From positions 1 to 31,129 of IMG/VR virus record IMGVR_UViG_3300044630_001208: 31,129 bases of DNA. One strand, given 5' to 3'. A program made the position numbers and the translations under genes. Of the stretch, positions 22,642 through 31,129 are shown one piece after another. This stretch comes from a virus. Position 1 is the first letter of the stretch, and each line of letters starts with the position of its first letter. The notes under the pieces were generated by a model. That model was not told the DNA's origin. It saw nothing but the letters and a program-made list of their open reading frames with translations, and did not search any database.

Positions 22642-22840
22642 AGTAACTGAATTGTTCGTGTTTAAGTGTGTTTAATGAGTCTACTTTACTAAACATGACT
22701 TCATTGCGTTTCTGCATAGAATCCATGTATGCCATAAACTTTTCTTCGTTTCCGCTATCTAAGGATTTTCTCTCCCATAACAAAAAGGCTACTGCGATTA
22801 ACAGTAGCCCTATTATAATAGCTTCAATTTTGTTTTTCAT
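22520..22840 (-). CDS. Candidate i-spanin (Rz-like): N-terminal anchor and coiled coil
   Basis: 106 residues. One N-terminal membrane segment (AIIIGLLLIAVAFLLW, about 7-22) followed by a charged helical periplasmic region with a heptad-like pattern (EEKFMAYMDSMQKRNEVMFS onward). This is the layout of Rz-type inner-membrane spanins. It overlaps the holin gene by 17 bases and the next membrane gene by 122. No enzyme motif. Together with the neighbours it looks like a lysis cassette; a plain unknown membrane protein is the alternative. Confidence 0.6.
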   Translation of the reverse strand: MKNKIEAIIIGLLLIAVAFLLWERKSLDSGNEEKFMAYMDSMQKRNEVMFSKVDSLNTLKHEQFSYYEKINLKYDTIQIALDTMPDIDGTKFLLTISRQLTAKGVE

Positions 22841-23243
22841 TTATTTTATGTTGGTCGATTTTTTCTAAGATTATCTGTAGTAACTCGTTCTTTATTAGTC
22901 CAGCTCTGGCAGCATTCTTCAATGCACTTATAAGTTGGAATAAAATAAAAGGAGCACAGATGGTTTCGCTTAACCAGAATGTTCCTTGAAAACCTCTTTC
23001 AATCATCAATATACCTGTAAGCATAAATACCCAAACCATTAAGGTTTTAATTACACTTACTGCTTTCTTGGTCTTGAATCCTTCTAGTTTAGTTCCTGCC
23101 CACACACCAAAAAAACCATCGATGAATACTACAGCTACAATAGCCAAGTACTGTTCGGCATTGTCGGCAGTCAACTTCAAGAAGTAACTGCCAACGAATG
23201 CACAAACTGTAGTAAAAGTTATAGCTAACAAAGAGCTTTTCAT
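22824..23243 (-). CDS. Phage holin, holin-4 / Hol44-like
   Basis: 139 residues with about four hydrophobic segments (roughly 4-22, 33-49, 64-82 and 91-107). The loop IDGFFGVWAGTKLEGFKTKKA between the second and third segments matches the D-x-x-x-G...K-S/T-K-K pattern of the phage holin 4 family. Holins form the inner-membrane lesions that trigger lysis. The tail after residue 115 is charged. Its ATG overlaps the stop of the 969-residue virion gene by one base (TAATG), so lysis is coupled to late structural expression. A start further downstream would lose the first membrane segment. Confidence 0.75.
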   Translation of the reverse strand: MKSSLLAITFTTVCAFVGSYFLKLTADNAEQYLAIVAVVFIDGFFGVWAGTKLEGFKTKKAVSVIKTLMVWVFMLTGILMIERGFQGTFWLSETICAPFILFQLISALKNAARAGLIKNELLQIILEKIDQHKINEKQN

Positions 23244-26152
23244 TATGCTTGAGCTTCAGTCCAAGATAAACGTCCGAATACACTAGAAGTACCTGTAGTC
23301 AAAGCCTGTACTACAACGGTCAAGATATCTGGACCATCAGGATAGAACTGAGTATTTACAGTAGTTGTTCCTCCACCCAAGATTGAGTTGGAAAGATCTC
23401 GAATCTGTCTCAAGTCATAGGTAGAAGTACCAAAAGTAGCACCACCAGAGTTTACATAGAAACCACCCACAACTTCACCACCTACCATAGTACGTGCTGC
23501 ACCGTGGAAACAAACTTGAGCTAGGGAAGAACCTCCCACGTTAGTCCAAGTGTCAGCAGCACTTACAGTTCCGTTAAGAACAAGTGATACCAAGTAGTTA
23601 CCTTGAGCATAGATACCAATACTGAACAAAGACAACTGCATGCGGTTAATAATCTCACGAATACCGAAGGCACCTGTCAAACCTGAACTTACTGAAGGAG
23701 CAAGACGGATAGACATCAAAGCAAATCTGTTTCCTAATGTAGGAACTGACAAAGAAGTTGTAGTACCTGTAGTAAAGATGAACTGTTTATCTTCATCAAA
23801 ACGACCATCCATGATTACTGAAGATCCCCAGTGAGAGATAATCGGTGCGGCAGTAGGTCCTCCAAACTCAACTCCGATAGGAGCATTTACGTTGAAAGTA
23901 AAAGCTTGTCCTGTAGTTGCAGACATAGGAGAAAAAATAACTCCTGTTGGGTTAGCAGCTGTTGCAGCGTAAGCAAAAGTAATTGTAGTTCCAGATACAC
24001 CTACAACATATGTTCCATCAGGGAATCCTGCAGAAACAACACGCTGACCAACTTGCAAGTTAGCAGAAGATGCTACAGTACCTACTACAGAACCAATAGC
24101 AATTGTAACAGCAATACCCGCAGGTTCTCCTGCTCTTGCTCTAGTTACTCCTGTAAATGTGTTAGCAGTCTTACCTGTGTAGTTCATATGCTCAATGGTC
24201 GAGCCGTTGTTCACTACAATAATTCCACTGTTAGGGAAAGCACTTGCATCTGCTACGTTGATTGTAGTATCTCCAGCACCTATACTTGCTGAAATTCTAG
24301 TTGCAACAGGAACGGTACTTGTTTCATAACGAGCAGGTAAGTTACCTGTTCTCATGTATGCCTCAAGATTTACGTTGTTGTTGGCTAATTTGTGGCAATA
24401 AGTTACCGCACCGTTAACACCACGGAATCCCCAACGAATCGGTCCCGCACCGTACCAAGAATAGTCGATGTAAAACATCTGCATCTTAGACAAGTCTAAG
24501 TTAAAACTAGATGGGTTAGTTACTCCACCTGCTCCGTTCATTCTATCAATGTTCCAAGCAGATTGAGGAATTCTAGTATCAATAGTTTTGGTCACAAAAG
24601 CAAAAGAAGGAGCTACAATTGAAGGTCCTCTATATGCAGGGTTAATTGTAAATTGAGTATCGCTAATTACACGACCAACTTTATAAGATTGACCTTTAAT
24701 TACGACCATATCATTAGGGCTCAACTGAGTTGAATACTCAGAACCAGTACCCGTAACAGTTGTACCACCGTTTGCTACTACTGCGGAACCAGAGATTTGA
24801 TAGGTAGATGCTCTACGTACAGCGTAAAGAGTAGTTCCGTCAAATTCAAAGAACAAACCATTCTGATCGTCATACATACCAATACGAACACTAGAGCCAA
24901 CCCAAGAGTTTACGTTTACTTGGTATTGTCCTGAAGCAGAAGCAGCAGATGGTGTAGAAAGAGCAGTATAAGTAAATCTAGTAGGAGTAATAACTCCTGT
25001 TACTGTAAATGTACCATTGTATGCAGTTTCAATACAACCAGCAACAGTAATACTAGCACCAAACTGTAAGTTGTGAGCTTCTTTAGTATTGACTGTAACT
25101 GTAGTTCCAACAGAAGTAATCAAATCAGGGTTGAATGATGGCTTCATAATAGAACCTGTAGACATCATAACACCTTTACCAGATTGATAACGGAAGTATT
25201 TACGAGTCTGACGAACCAACATTTCATTGGCAGAAGAAGCGTTAGACGAGAATTTAACACCACCATCAAATGCTCTGTGCAATACAGATCCTACAGGACG
25301 AACAAATATAGAACCACCCGTAGGGTTAGCAGCAGGAGCAATACTTGAGTAGTATATAAATTGTGTTTCAGAAACAATACGAGCAACAATCCAAGCACCG
25401 TTTGCGTTTGCTTGAGAAGAACCAGTTACTACAATTTCGTTTCCTAGTGCAAGTCCGTGAGGAATAGTAGTAGTTACAGGTATTGCTAAACCAGAAGTCC
25501 AAGCAAAGGTAGGGGCACCGCCAATAGCAGCACCTGTGTAAATTTGCCCTTGATAAACTGCAGTTACGTTTGAGTTCAAGATTGAACCTGTAGTTGGTGC
25601 AGGGAATGCTGCAGTATAAGTAAAGGTTGTGCCTGTTGTGTTTGCAGTGAACAAACCATTCGCACCTTCAAAAGTAGCATCTTGAATAAACACTGGAGAA
25701 CCAGCACTTATAGAAGTACCAGTAGTTACACTAATTACACGTGAACCTGCTGTACTAGAGATTGCAGTAACAGCCAAAGGAGTTTGTACGTTGTAAGTAG
25801 CATAAGGTCTGTAGTTGGTCATATTGATTGTTTCCCACTTTGTTGGCTGTGTACCATATTCAAAGTCAGTATCAATCATTGACTGAGGCTGAGATACTCT
25901 AAAACGATCCACGGGATCGGTTAAGTTTTCAGAGGCTCTAATTGGAAGACCAAACTGCAAATCACCACCAAGCGTTTGACGCATAGTAGCAGTAGCAAGA
26001 GTGGTAGTAGTGGGTACAGTAGCATTACTTGCTTCTATCGACACTCGTAATCTGTTCTGCCCAGATGTCTGATACGCTGTAGCAGACTCAAGGGTGTTGG
26101 CTAATTGTCTAAGTTTCTTAGCCTGTTCGTTTAGTAATTGTGAATTGTCCAT
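23243..26152 (-). CDS. Large virion structural protein (tail/baseplate type)
   Basis: 969 residues. Residues 97-107 read FEYGTQPTKWE, a motif I recall from structural proteins of myoviruses and cyanophages, preceded by RFRVSQPQSMIDTD. Several immunoglobulin-like or FCCH-like repeats follow, e.g. HGLALGNEIVVTG and HNLQFGASITVAG, each leading to an NG-x-F/W strand and an ...TQFIYY or TRFTYT end. A block with YIDYSWYGAGPIRWGFRG and LEAYMRTGNLPARYE (about 570-640) is also a known phage virion pattern. Gly/Thr/Ala-rich, no signal peptide. Preceded by the best promoter in the window and followed in operon by the holin. Virion role is well supported; exact position in the particle is unknown. Confidence 0.75.
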   Translation of the reverse strand: MDNSQLLNEQAKKLRQLANTLESATAYQTSGQNRLRVSIEASNATVPTTTTLATATMRQTLGGDLQFGLPIRASENLTDPVDRFRVSQPQSMIDTDFEYGTQPTKWETINMTNYRPYATYNVQTPLAVTAISSTAGSRVISVTTGTSISAGSPVFIQDATFEGANGLFTANTTGTTFTYTAAFPAPTTGSILNSNVTAVYQGQIYTGAAIGGAPTFAWTSGLAIPVTTTIPHGLALGNEIVVTGSSQANANGAWIVARIVSETQFIYYSSIAPAANPTGGSIFVRPVGSVLHRAFDGGVKFSSNASSANEMLVRQTRKYFRYQSGKGVMMSTGSIMKPSFNPDLITSVGTTVTVNTKEAHNLQFGASITVAGCIETAYNGTFTVTGVITPTRFTYTALSTPSAASASGQYQVNVNSWVGSSVRIGMYDDQNGLFFEFDGTTLYAVRRASTYQISGSAVVANGGTTVTGTGSEYSTQLSPNDMVVIKGQSYKVGRVISDTQFTINPAYRGPSIVAPSFAFVTKTIDTRIPQSAWNIDRMNGAGGVTNPSSFNLDLSKMQMFYIDYSWYGAGPIRWGFRGVNGAVTYCHKLANNNVNLEAYMRTGNLPARYETSTVPVATRISASIGAGDTTINVADASAFPNSGIIVVNNGSTIEHMNYTGKTANTFTGVTRARAGEPAGIAVTIAIGSVVGTVASSANLQVGQRVVSAGFPDGTYVVGVSGTTITFAYAATAANPTGVIFSPMSATTGQAFTFNVNAPIGVEFGGPTAAPIISHWGSSVIMDGRFDEDKQFIFTTGTTTSLSVPTLGNRFALMSIRLAPSVSSGLTGAFGIREIINRMQLSLFSIGIYAQGNYLVSLVLNGTVSAADTWTNVGGSSLAQVCFHGAARTMVGGEVVGGFYVNSGGATFGTSTYDLRQIRDLSNSILGGGTTTVNTQFYPDGPDILTVVVQALTTGTSSVFGRLSWTEAQA

Positions 26153-26179
26153 TTTGTTTATCTTTTACAGTGTTGCCAC

Positions 26180-26194
26180 TCGGCTTTCGCCCGA
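26180..26194 (-). promoter_or_regulatory. 5' stem-loop with GAAA tetraloop in the virion-gene leader
   Basis: On the minus strand TCGGGCGAAAGCCGA folds into a short G-C stem closed by GAAA (GGC-GAAA-GCC, with one bulged G). It lies at the predicted 5' end of the transcript from the promoter at 26200-26229 and may protect the mRNA. Only the sequence is seen; the role is inferred. Confidence 0.45.
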
Positions 26195-26199
26195 CAATA

Positions 26200-26229
26200 C
26201 AAAGTTAGTTTTAATTGCTGTTTTGTCAA
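26200..26229 (-). promoter_or_regulatory. Consensus Bacteroidota promoter for the virion/lysis operon
   Basis: On the minus strand TTG (26229-26227), a 19-base spacer and TAACTTTG (26207-26200). It lies between the giant gene and the 969-residue gene, with a leader of about 40 bases before the ATG. Confidence 0.75.
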
Positions 26230-26236
26230 TATGTTT

Positions 26237-29200
26237 TTAATCGGGTGATTGGTTTTCAATTTCTTTAGACTCTGCATTAATTAATCTATTCCTTTGACTT
26301 TGATATGCTTTCTCTATTTGTTTCTGCATTTCGTAAGACTGATCTTTAGGAGCCTTAGGCAATGTAACATCATAGAAGTTCTTAAGCATCTTCTCAATAG
26401 ACTTTTTATCTTGCTGTCCTTCGTATGCACTAACCTTTCTTTCTACGTTATACATGTTGATAGTGGGGTTTGTCTGCTCCATGTACATTTTGTCTAGTTG
26501 TAAAGTAGCCCATTGAGCCGCTTGCTCTTTAAGTTTTTCTACGTCTGGCTTAGACATTTCATCCCAACGACCCTCTGTGAATTTAACCAAGTCATCTATA
26601 TCACGAGTCAACATATCTTGTTGAAGTTGGTCTATCTTCTTCTCTACTTGAACGTAATCTCCTAACGGATCTTGCATTCCTATCATAGGATTAATCTTAA
26701 GTAAGTCTTGTACTCTCTTCTTAGGTTCGTAGATTGGTTTTAGTCCCATCTCAACACCGTATACTTTCATACCCATAGCAACTATCCTAGGGAGTCCTAA
26801 AGTAGGAGCAGGAGTATTAACTATACTTATTCCTCTGTAGTCTTTTCTTTGTTCGTAATAAGGCTCAAGCGGATCAGTAAGGTTTCTCCAATCAAACAAA
26901 GCATCATAAATTTGGTCAAAACTTCTCATCTGAGGACCCATCAAAGAATACAAACCATGTTTAACTCCACTTGTGATTGTACCTTGTTCTTCTCCTGGCT
27001 TTGCTAAAGGTTTACGGAAGAATGTTTTGTAAGTCCAGTTAACAGGAGCAAGTACAGGGTGTAGTGAAATGTATTCATCGTAGGTTCCTAAAGCTATAAT
27101 AGATAGGATAGATAAAAACTGATCGTCATCTCCACCTCCACCTAGGCTTAGAACAAGAGAAATCAACCCATAGCTTAAAGCATGCAAGCCAATAACATTT
27201 AAGTTATCTCTCCAAATACGTTGATACTTTTCTTGTTCAAATTCTGTACTTCCTAAATTCATTCTCTCTCCACTCTTCAGATATCTCATCTTCCTCACTA
27301 AAGAACGACCTCCTGTTCGATAGAATCCTTCTTCAATATTCCCAGTATACAAAGACATTCTTTTGCTACCGAAACTACTTTGTAACTGAGGATAGAACCA
27401 ACGTCTCATCGACATCAATATACTAGCAAACATACTTTGTTCGTAGTAAGAACGAGAGCGACTAAAGTAGTTACCTTGAGTACTAGTGTACATTTCGTGA
27501 ATCTGATCTCTAAGATATTGTTCAACAGCTTTTAGCTTTTGCATCTTAGCTTGATTCATCTTATCAGTAGAAGCAATCATCACATCCAAAGATTTCTTTG
27601 GACTATTGATAAGTGCTTTAAGTTCTTTCTCCTGTTTAGTAGTTAAGTTCTTTATGTCAGAGATTCCATTTTGACCTAGGTACGTTTGGATAATCTGATT
27701 ACGCTCTTCTACCAAAGCCCTAACTTTATTTAACTCTAAACCAAATACACCATCCTTGGGAACTAAAGCACCATTGACTACTTCATAAGCATCGTCTAAT
27801 TTTATTCTAGTTTCTTGTCCATTGATTATAATGGGAACACTAGTACGACCCATAAGTGCCTCATAGATAGGTATAGTAGAAGCCATCTCTGTGTAGCCAA
27901 ATACTTGAGCACTAAAGTTATCAGCATTTAAGTACTTATACATACTTTGTTGGTGAACCAATCCTGTCATTTTAGTAGGATTAGCCGCAGGTACAGCTCT
28001 AAAGTGAATCAGCTTTAAAGCATATTCACTATACTGTTTAGAACCTATCTCTAAAGATAGTAATGACCGCCTTTTAGTAAGACCTTTCCACCAACCAGCA
28101 AGTAGTTCTCTTCGGGTTAACCCATACCTATTCTTACTTAAAACTATTTTAGCAAAGTTGTTAAAGACGTTCTTGAATAGACGAAGGAAGTTAAATAACA
28201 ATACACGTGCTTGGCTAAACCTAAACAACCTTCGAGTTGCTCTAACTACTGCAGTTACTGTTGGATTGTCTCCAAACAACTGTAGTTTGTTAGAAGTTTC
28301 TGCCCCATAGAAGAAACGAGATATCTCGTTATCCATCATTGCTAAATCATTTGCAGGTACGTTAGTTTCTCCAGCAGCCTCTCTAGCAGCAAATACAGCA
28401 GGCATTGCTTTACGTAGACCATTAAATTCAGCAGCATATGCTCCAAACTCAGCCAATGAGTTAGTCAGTACGTGAGAAACCTGATTTACGTTCAAGGGTT
28501 CTTTGTACCTAGTTTTAATAAGTTGTACTTTTCTACCTGAAGATTTAAGTCGTGCGTTCTTGTCAAGGTCAATTAAACTAGAAATTTCGTCTTCGTACAT
28601 ATCCTCCCCAGCGAATCCTGCCTTAAACATTAACTTAAATCCATCAAAGATACTTGCGAATCTATGCTTAGGTCTTGTGAAAATGTCTGTAACTTTCTCT
28701 CCTGCGTACTTAGTTCTATTAGGAACTGTGTAACCTTCTAGTCTTTGAGACACGGGCAACATACGTTGAATGTCTTCATACAAAGTAACCATCTCATCTG
28801 CTAATGCTTTATCCTGTGGATTCATATTAGCATAAGCCTCGTTGGTATATCTGTTGTCTGAAGTTACTCTTGGGCGAGCTGATCCTAGGAATTTGTAATC
28901 CTGGTTCTTGTAACGTTCTCTAACTCTAGGGACAGACCAATCAAAGTTTGGATTTTCCTGTTTGATGTAGTTCTTGTTTACTGGTATAGTACGGTTCCAA
29001 ATATAAATAGGACGCTCGTAGACTTTAACTATTTTAGCTCCTGTTTTTTTATCAGTGTACTTTTTAGTAATCTTAATATGGTTTGCTTTGTACCAATCAG
29101 TTTCTTTTATCTTTCTCTGCACCATTGCTTCAAAAAGACGATTACGGAAAGCAGCAACTAAGTCAATACGGTGTTGAGCATTTCCAAAATCTGAAGGGTG

Positions 29201-31129
29201 ATTAAGAACAGGTAAGTCGTCATCTAAAGTCAAGGCATCTTCCTCTAGGGAAAACAATCCTTCACTCTCAATGTACTCGTCAGCCATTTTTTCAGACTGC
29301 TCATCAAGTGCTTTAACTGTTTCAGGGTCTGAAACAATATCTGTTCTTACTGAGTTTGCAACTTGATTATAGACTTTGTAATAATATTCACTTTGCCTTT
29401 TGATTTGCATATCGCTAAGCTGTTTGAATAAATTTTTCAAAGTCTCTTTATCTTCGTCTGATAACTCTCTATTCTCTTCTGCGTCTTCTTTAAGTTTTTC
29501 TATCCTCTCTTCTATTGATTTTATAGTAGAGACTAATCCTTTTTGGACTTGTGAACCTACTATGACTCCATCCTGGTCTCTGTATCCTTTGATTGAATTA
29601 AACAACTCATCGTAAGCCTCTGACAACAATGGGTCTTCACCGTACTTTAAGAATACTTCTTTGATTTTTTCTGCAATAGAACGTTGCATTTCAAAGAACT
29701 CAGGGTCAATTTCAGTACGTGTGTTTGCTTCTAGCCACTGCTTCAAGTCTTCTTTAGCTTTATCTAAAGACTGTCTAACTATAGTTAACTCAACTTCTTT
29801 TTTAGATATATCTTCACCCAAGGCTTCGGCATCAGCTATCTGTGTAACCAACAAGGTTTCTTTCTTTTCAAGATTAGTTACTGCTTCTTTCCTTGAGTTT
29901 TTTTCTATGTTGAAACGTTGAAGTACTTTTTCAGGAATAGTAAACTCTACTGCTTCTAAGTCTCTACGTTTGTTTTTGTAAGCTATAATAGAATCAGCAA
30001 TGTCTCTTTCTTTAGTGCCTTTTGGTTTTTCAGAACCATCTTCGTTAAAAATAGAACCGAGGCGTTCGTACTCCTTACGTAAGTCTGCTCTATGTTTTCT
30101 TTCTTCTTCAGTAGATTCAGAATCTCCAAACACAGCTTGGTGCTCTTCAATGTCTTTAAGAATTCTTTCTCTTTCAGATCTAGCTTCTGGAGTAAGTAAT
30201 TCTTCTGCCTCATAGTATTCATCAGTGTATGGACGAACTGCGTAGTTATCCAAGAACTTTTGAAGTTTATCTTCTGCATCTAAAATCTCTGCTTCTACTC
30301 CATTCTTTTTGGCATTCTGTAAGTTTCTTTCTAACTCTTGTAAATCATTTCTAAACTCTGCTTCTTTAAATTTGGTATTGTAAGCAAGTTGTTTCATAAC
30401 TTTTCTTACTCCATTCGCATCGTAGTACACCATCTCTACTTCACGAGTAAGGTTCTTATAGAAATTACCTAGGTTAGATGTCCACTTAATACCTTGTGCT
30501 TTATTACGCTCTTCAATCTTTTTCTCTAACTCAATAGTTCTATTGGTTATTTCCAAACTAGCATTCTCTGCTTCAATAAGATGTACATCGATGTATTGTT
30601 TTACTACCTGTACTAAAGGACTTCCAGTCATGTTGGCTACTCCAAGATATACAGTAAACATATTTGCTCCTGCATAGTCTTTGTTCATACCTGTCTGAAG
30701 TAAGGTAAGTATGTTTTGTTTAGTAGGAACCCAAGACAAAAATGTTTCTAACTCCTTAATGTCTTTAGCCAAGTCTTTTGCTTTGTTGATCTCACCGTTA
30801 GCAACTGCTTGGTTGTACAACACTCTTTTAGCATTTAGTTCTTGATTAAGTTGGCTGTCTGGGGCTTTAATCTTATCTGCAACTAATTTAAAAGGTTCTG
30901 CTAATTGCGAGGCTACAGGAGATAGAATTGCATTCCTAGCACTATCATTGAGTTCTGCAGACTTCTGCCTAATAATTCTTAACTTGTTTATGAGTTGCTT
31001 GCTGACAATATCAAAGTTCTCTACTTGTCTTCTTCTTTCCTCAAGAAACTGTCCTTTCTTGGTTGGGTCTGCATCAAGATCCGTGCTAGTCTCATAGATA
31101 GTTAACTGAGGCAATAAGAACTGCTTGTA
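26237..31129 (-). CDS. Giant virion-type protein, C-terminal part (start outside window)
   Basis: The frame is open to the right edge, giving at least 1,630 residues. A TTG at 31114 could be read as a start, but codons before it are open, so the gene continues beyond the window. Counting from that TTG, the first 600 or so residues are highly charged and helical with coiled-coil stretches (e.g. RSERERILKDIEEHQ). The middle has a basic amphipathic region (VLLFNFLRLFKNVFNNFAKI) and a motif FGYTEMASTIPIYEALMGR. Further on is a hydrophobic stretch HALSYGLISLVLSLGGGGDD, then a charged helical tail. No polymerase, lysozyme or protease motif was recognised. Size, amphipathic helices and position in the late block suggest an internal or ejected virion protein of the large polyvalent type; this is inference. 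Confidence 0.7.
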   Translation of the reverse strand, partial: YKQFLLPQLTIYETSTDLDADPTKKGQFLEERRRQVENFDIVSKQLINKLRIIRQKSAELNDSARNAILSPVASQLAEPFKLVADKIKAPDSQLNQELNAKRVLYNQAVANGEINKAKDLAKDIKELETFLSWVPTKQNILTLLQTGMNKDYAGANMFTVYLGVANMTGSPLVQVVKQYIDVHLIEAENASLEITNRTIELEKKIEERNKAQGIKWTSNLGNFYKNLTREVEMVYYDANGVRKVMKQLAYNTKFKEAEFRNDLQELERNLQNAKKNGVEAEILDAEDKLQKFLDNYAVRPYTDEYYEAEELLTPEARSERERILKDIEEHQAVFGDSESTEEERKHRADLRKEYERLGSIFNEDGSEKPKGTKERDIADSIIAYKNKRRDLEAVEFTIPEKVLQRFNIEKNSRKEAVTNLEKKETLLVTQIADAEALGEDISKKEVELTIVRQSLDKAKEDLKQWLEANTRTEIDPEFFEMQRSIAEKIKEVFLKYGEDPLLSEAYDELFNSIKGYRDQDGVIVGSQVQKGLVSTIKSIEERIEKLKEDAEENRELSDEDKETLKNLFKQLSDMQIKRQSEYYYKVYNQVANSVRTDIVSDPETVKALDEQSEKMADEYIESEGLFSLEEDALTLDDDLPVLNHPSDFGNAQHRIDLVAAFRNRLFEAMVQRKIKETDWYKANHIKITKKYTDKKTGAKIVKVYERPIYIWNRTIPVNKNYIKQENPNFDWSVPRVRERYKNQDYKFLGSARPRVTSDNRYTNEAYANMNPQDKALADEMVTLYEDIQRMLPVSQRLEGYTVPNRTKYAGEKVTDIFTRPKHRFASIFDGFKLMFKAGFAGEDMYEDEISSLIDLDKNARLKSSGRKVQLIKTRYKEPLNVNQVSHVLTNSLAEFGAYAAEFNGLRKAMPAVFAAREAAGETNVPANDLAMMDNEISRFFYGAETSNKLQLFGDNPTVTAVVRATRRLFRFSQARVLLFNFLRLFKNVFNNFAKIVLSKNRYGLTRRELLAGWWKGLTKRRSLLSLEIGSKQYSEYALKLIHFRAVPAANPTKMTGLVHQQSMYKYLNADNFSAQVFGYTEMASTIPIYEALMGRTSVPIIINGQETRIKLDDAYEVVNGALVPKDGVFGLELNKVRALVEERNQIIQTYLGQNGISDIKNLTTKQEKELKALINSPKKSLDVMIASTDKMNQAKMQKLKAVEQYLRDQIHEMYTSTQGNYFSRSRSYYEQSMFASILMSMRRWFYPQLQSSFGSKRMSLYTGNIEEGFYRTGGRSLVRKMRYLKSGERMNLGSTEFEQEKYQRIWRDNLNVIGLHALSYGLISLVLSLGGGGDDDQFLSILSIIALGTYDEYISLHPVLAPVNWTYKTFFRKPLAKPGEEQGTITSGVKHGLYSLMGPQMRSFDQIYDALFDWRNLTDPLEPYYEQRKDYRGISIVNTPAPTLGLPRIVAMGMKVYGVEMGLKPIYEPKKRVQDLLKINPMIGMQDPLGDYVQVEKKIDQLQQDMLTRDIDDLVKFTEGRWDEMSKPDVEKLKEQAAQWATLQLDKMYMEQTNPTINMYNVERKVSAYEGQQDKKSIEKMLKNFYDVTLPKAPKDQSYEMQKQIEKAYQSQRNRLINAESKEIENQSPD

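Noticed and set aside
23831-24292. 153-residue + strand frame rich in Ser, Cys and Arg
   Set aside because: It is the antisense shadow of the Thr/Gly/Ala-rich virion gene; the composition is explained by codon complementarity.
31114-31116. TTG as the start of the giant minus-strand protein
   Set aside because: The frame is open through all codons between this TTG and the right edge, so the true start is more likely outside the window.
1-31129. crAss-like phage with recoded stop codons
   Set aside because: The opposed gene blocks and UDG/primase set recall crAss-like phages, but TAG and TAA both end genes normally here and no crAss-specific marker was identified.

Overview
This window is part of the genome of a tailed double-stranded DNA phage (Caudoviricetes). 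The host is most likely a member of the Bacteroidota. Start codons are preceded by A-rich stretches rather than Shine-Dalgarno sequences. Several gaps between transcription units carry the Bacteroidota-type -7 element TAnnTTTG, three times with TTG or TTTG placed 19-20 bases upstream. The phage looks lytic: there is no integrase or repressor in the window. Base composition is AT-rich and the standard stop codons are used. No tRNA, CRISPR array or insertion sequence was seen.

Layout. From 1 to 14080 all genes lie on the + strand and make up the replication, recombination and nucleotide module. In order these are the end of an unknown gene, a DnaB-like helicase, a Sak4-like ATPase and an SSB-like protein (terminator at 3506-3534); a zinc-less TOPRIM primase, a protein carrying only the DNA-binding domain of DnaA, a uracil-DNA glycosylase, a small acidic protein and a DUF932 protein (terminator at 6859-6890); then a NinG-like nuclease, a family A DNA polymerase, several unknown small proteins, an Api92-like protein, a NinB-like protein, a dATP/dGTP diphosphohydrolase-like protein and a RecE/YqaJ-like PD-(D/E)XK exonuclease. 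A lone minus-strand gene (14131-14466) shares a compact divergent promoter region with a dCMP deaminase / GroES-like unit (14536-15609). A terminator and a promoter then introduce three tail-fibre-like genes (15723-20715) and two small accessory genes that end at a terminator at 21384-21410.

From 21393 to the right edge everything is on the minus strand. Reading in the direction of transcription there is a giant protein of more than 1,600 residues whose start lies beyond the window, a strong consensus promoter, a 969-residue virion protein, and a lysis-type cassette: holin, two overlapping membrane/coiled-coil genes that look like a spanin pair, a signal-peptide-bearing DRGH-type DNA/RNA endonuclease, and a small unknown protein. 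No peptidoglycan hydrolase was recognised.

How the parts fit. Helicase, primase, SSB and polymerase form a largely self-contained replisome. The DnaA-like protein could mark an origin or recruit the helicase. The Sak4-like ATPase, RecE-like nuclease, NinB and NinG supply recombination. UDG, dCMP deaminase and the diphosphohydrolase shape the nucleotide pool and keep uracil out of DNA. The most unusual points are the isolated DnaA domain IV, the poxvirus-like active-site motif of the UDG, the primase lacking the usual TOPRIM glutamate, the secreted nuclease in the lysis operon, and a promoter placed so close to a start codon that its transcript should be leaderless. Functional names come from motif reading only; no database search was possible.
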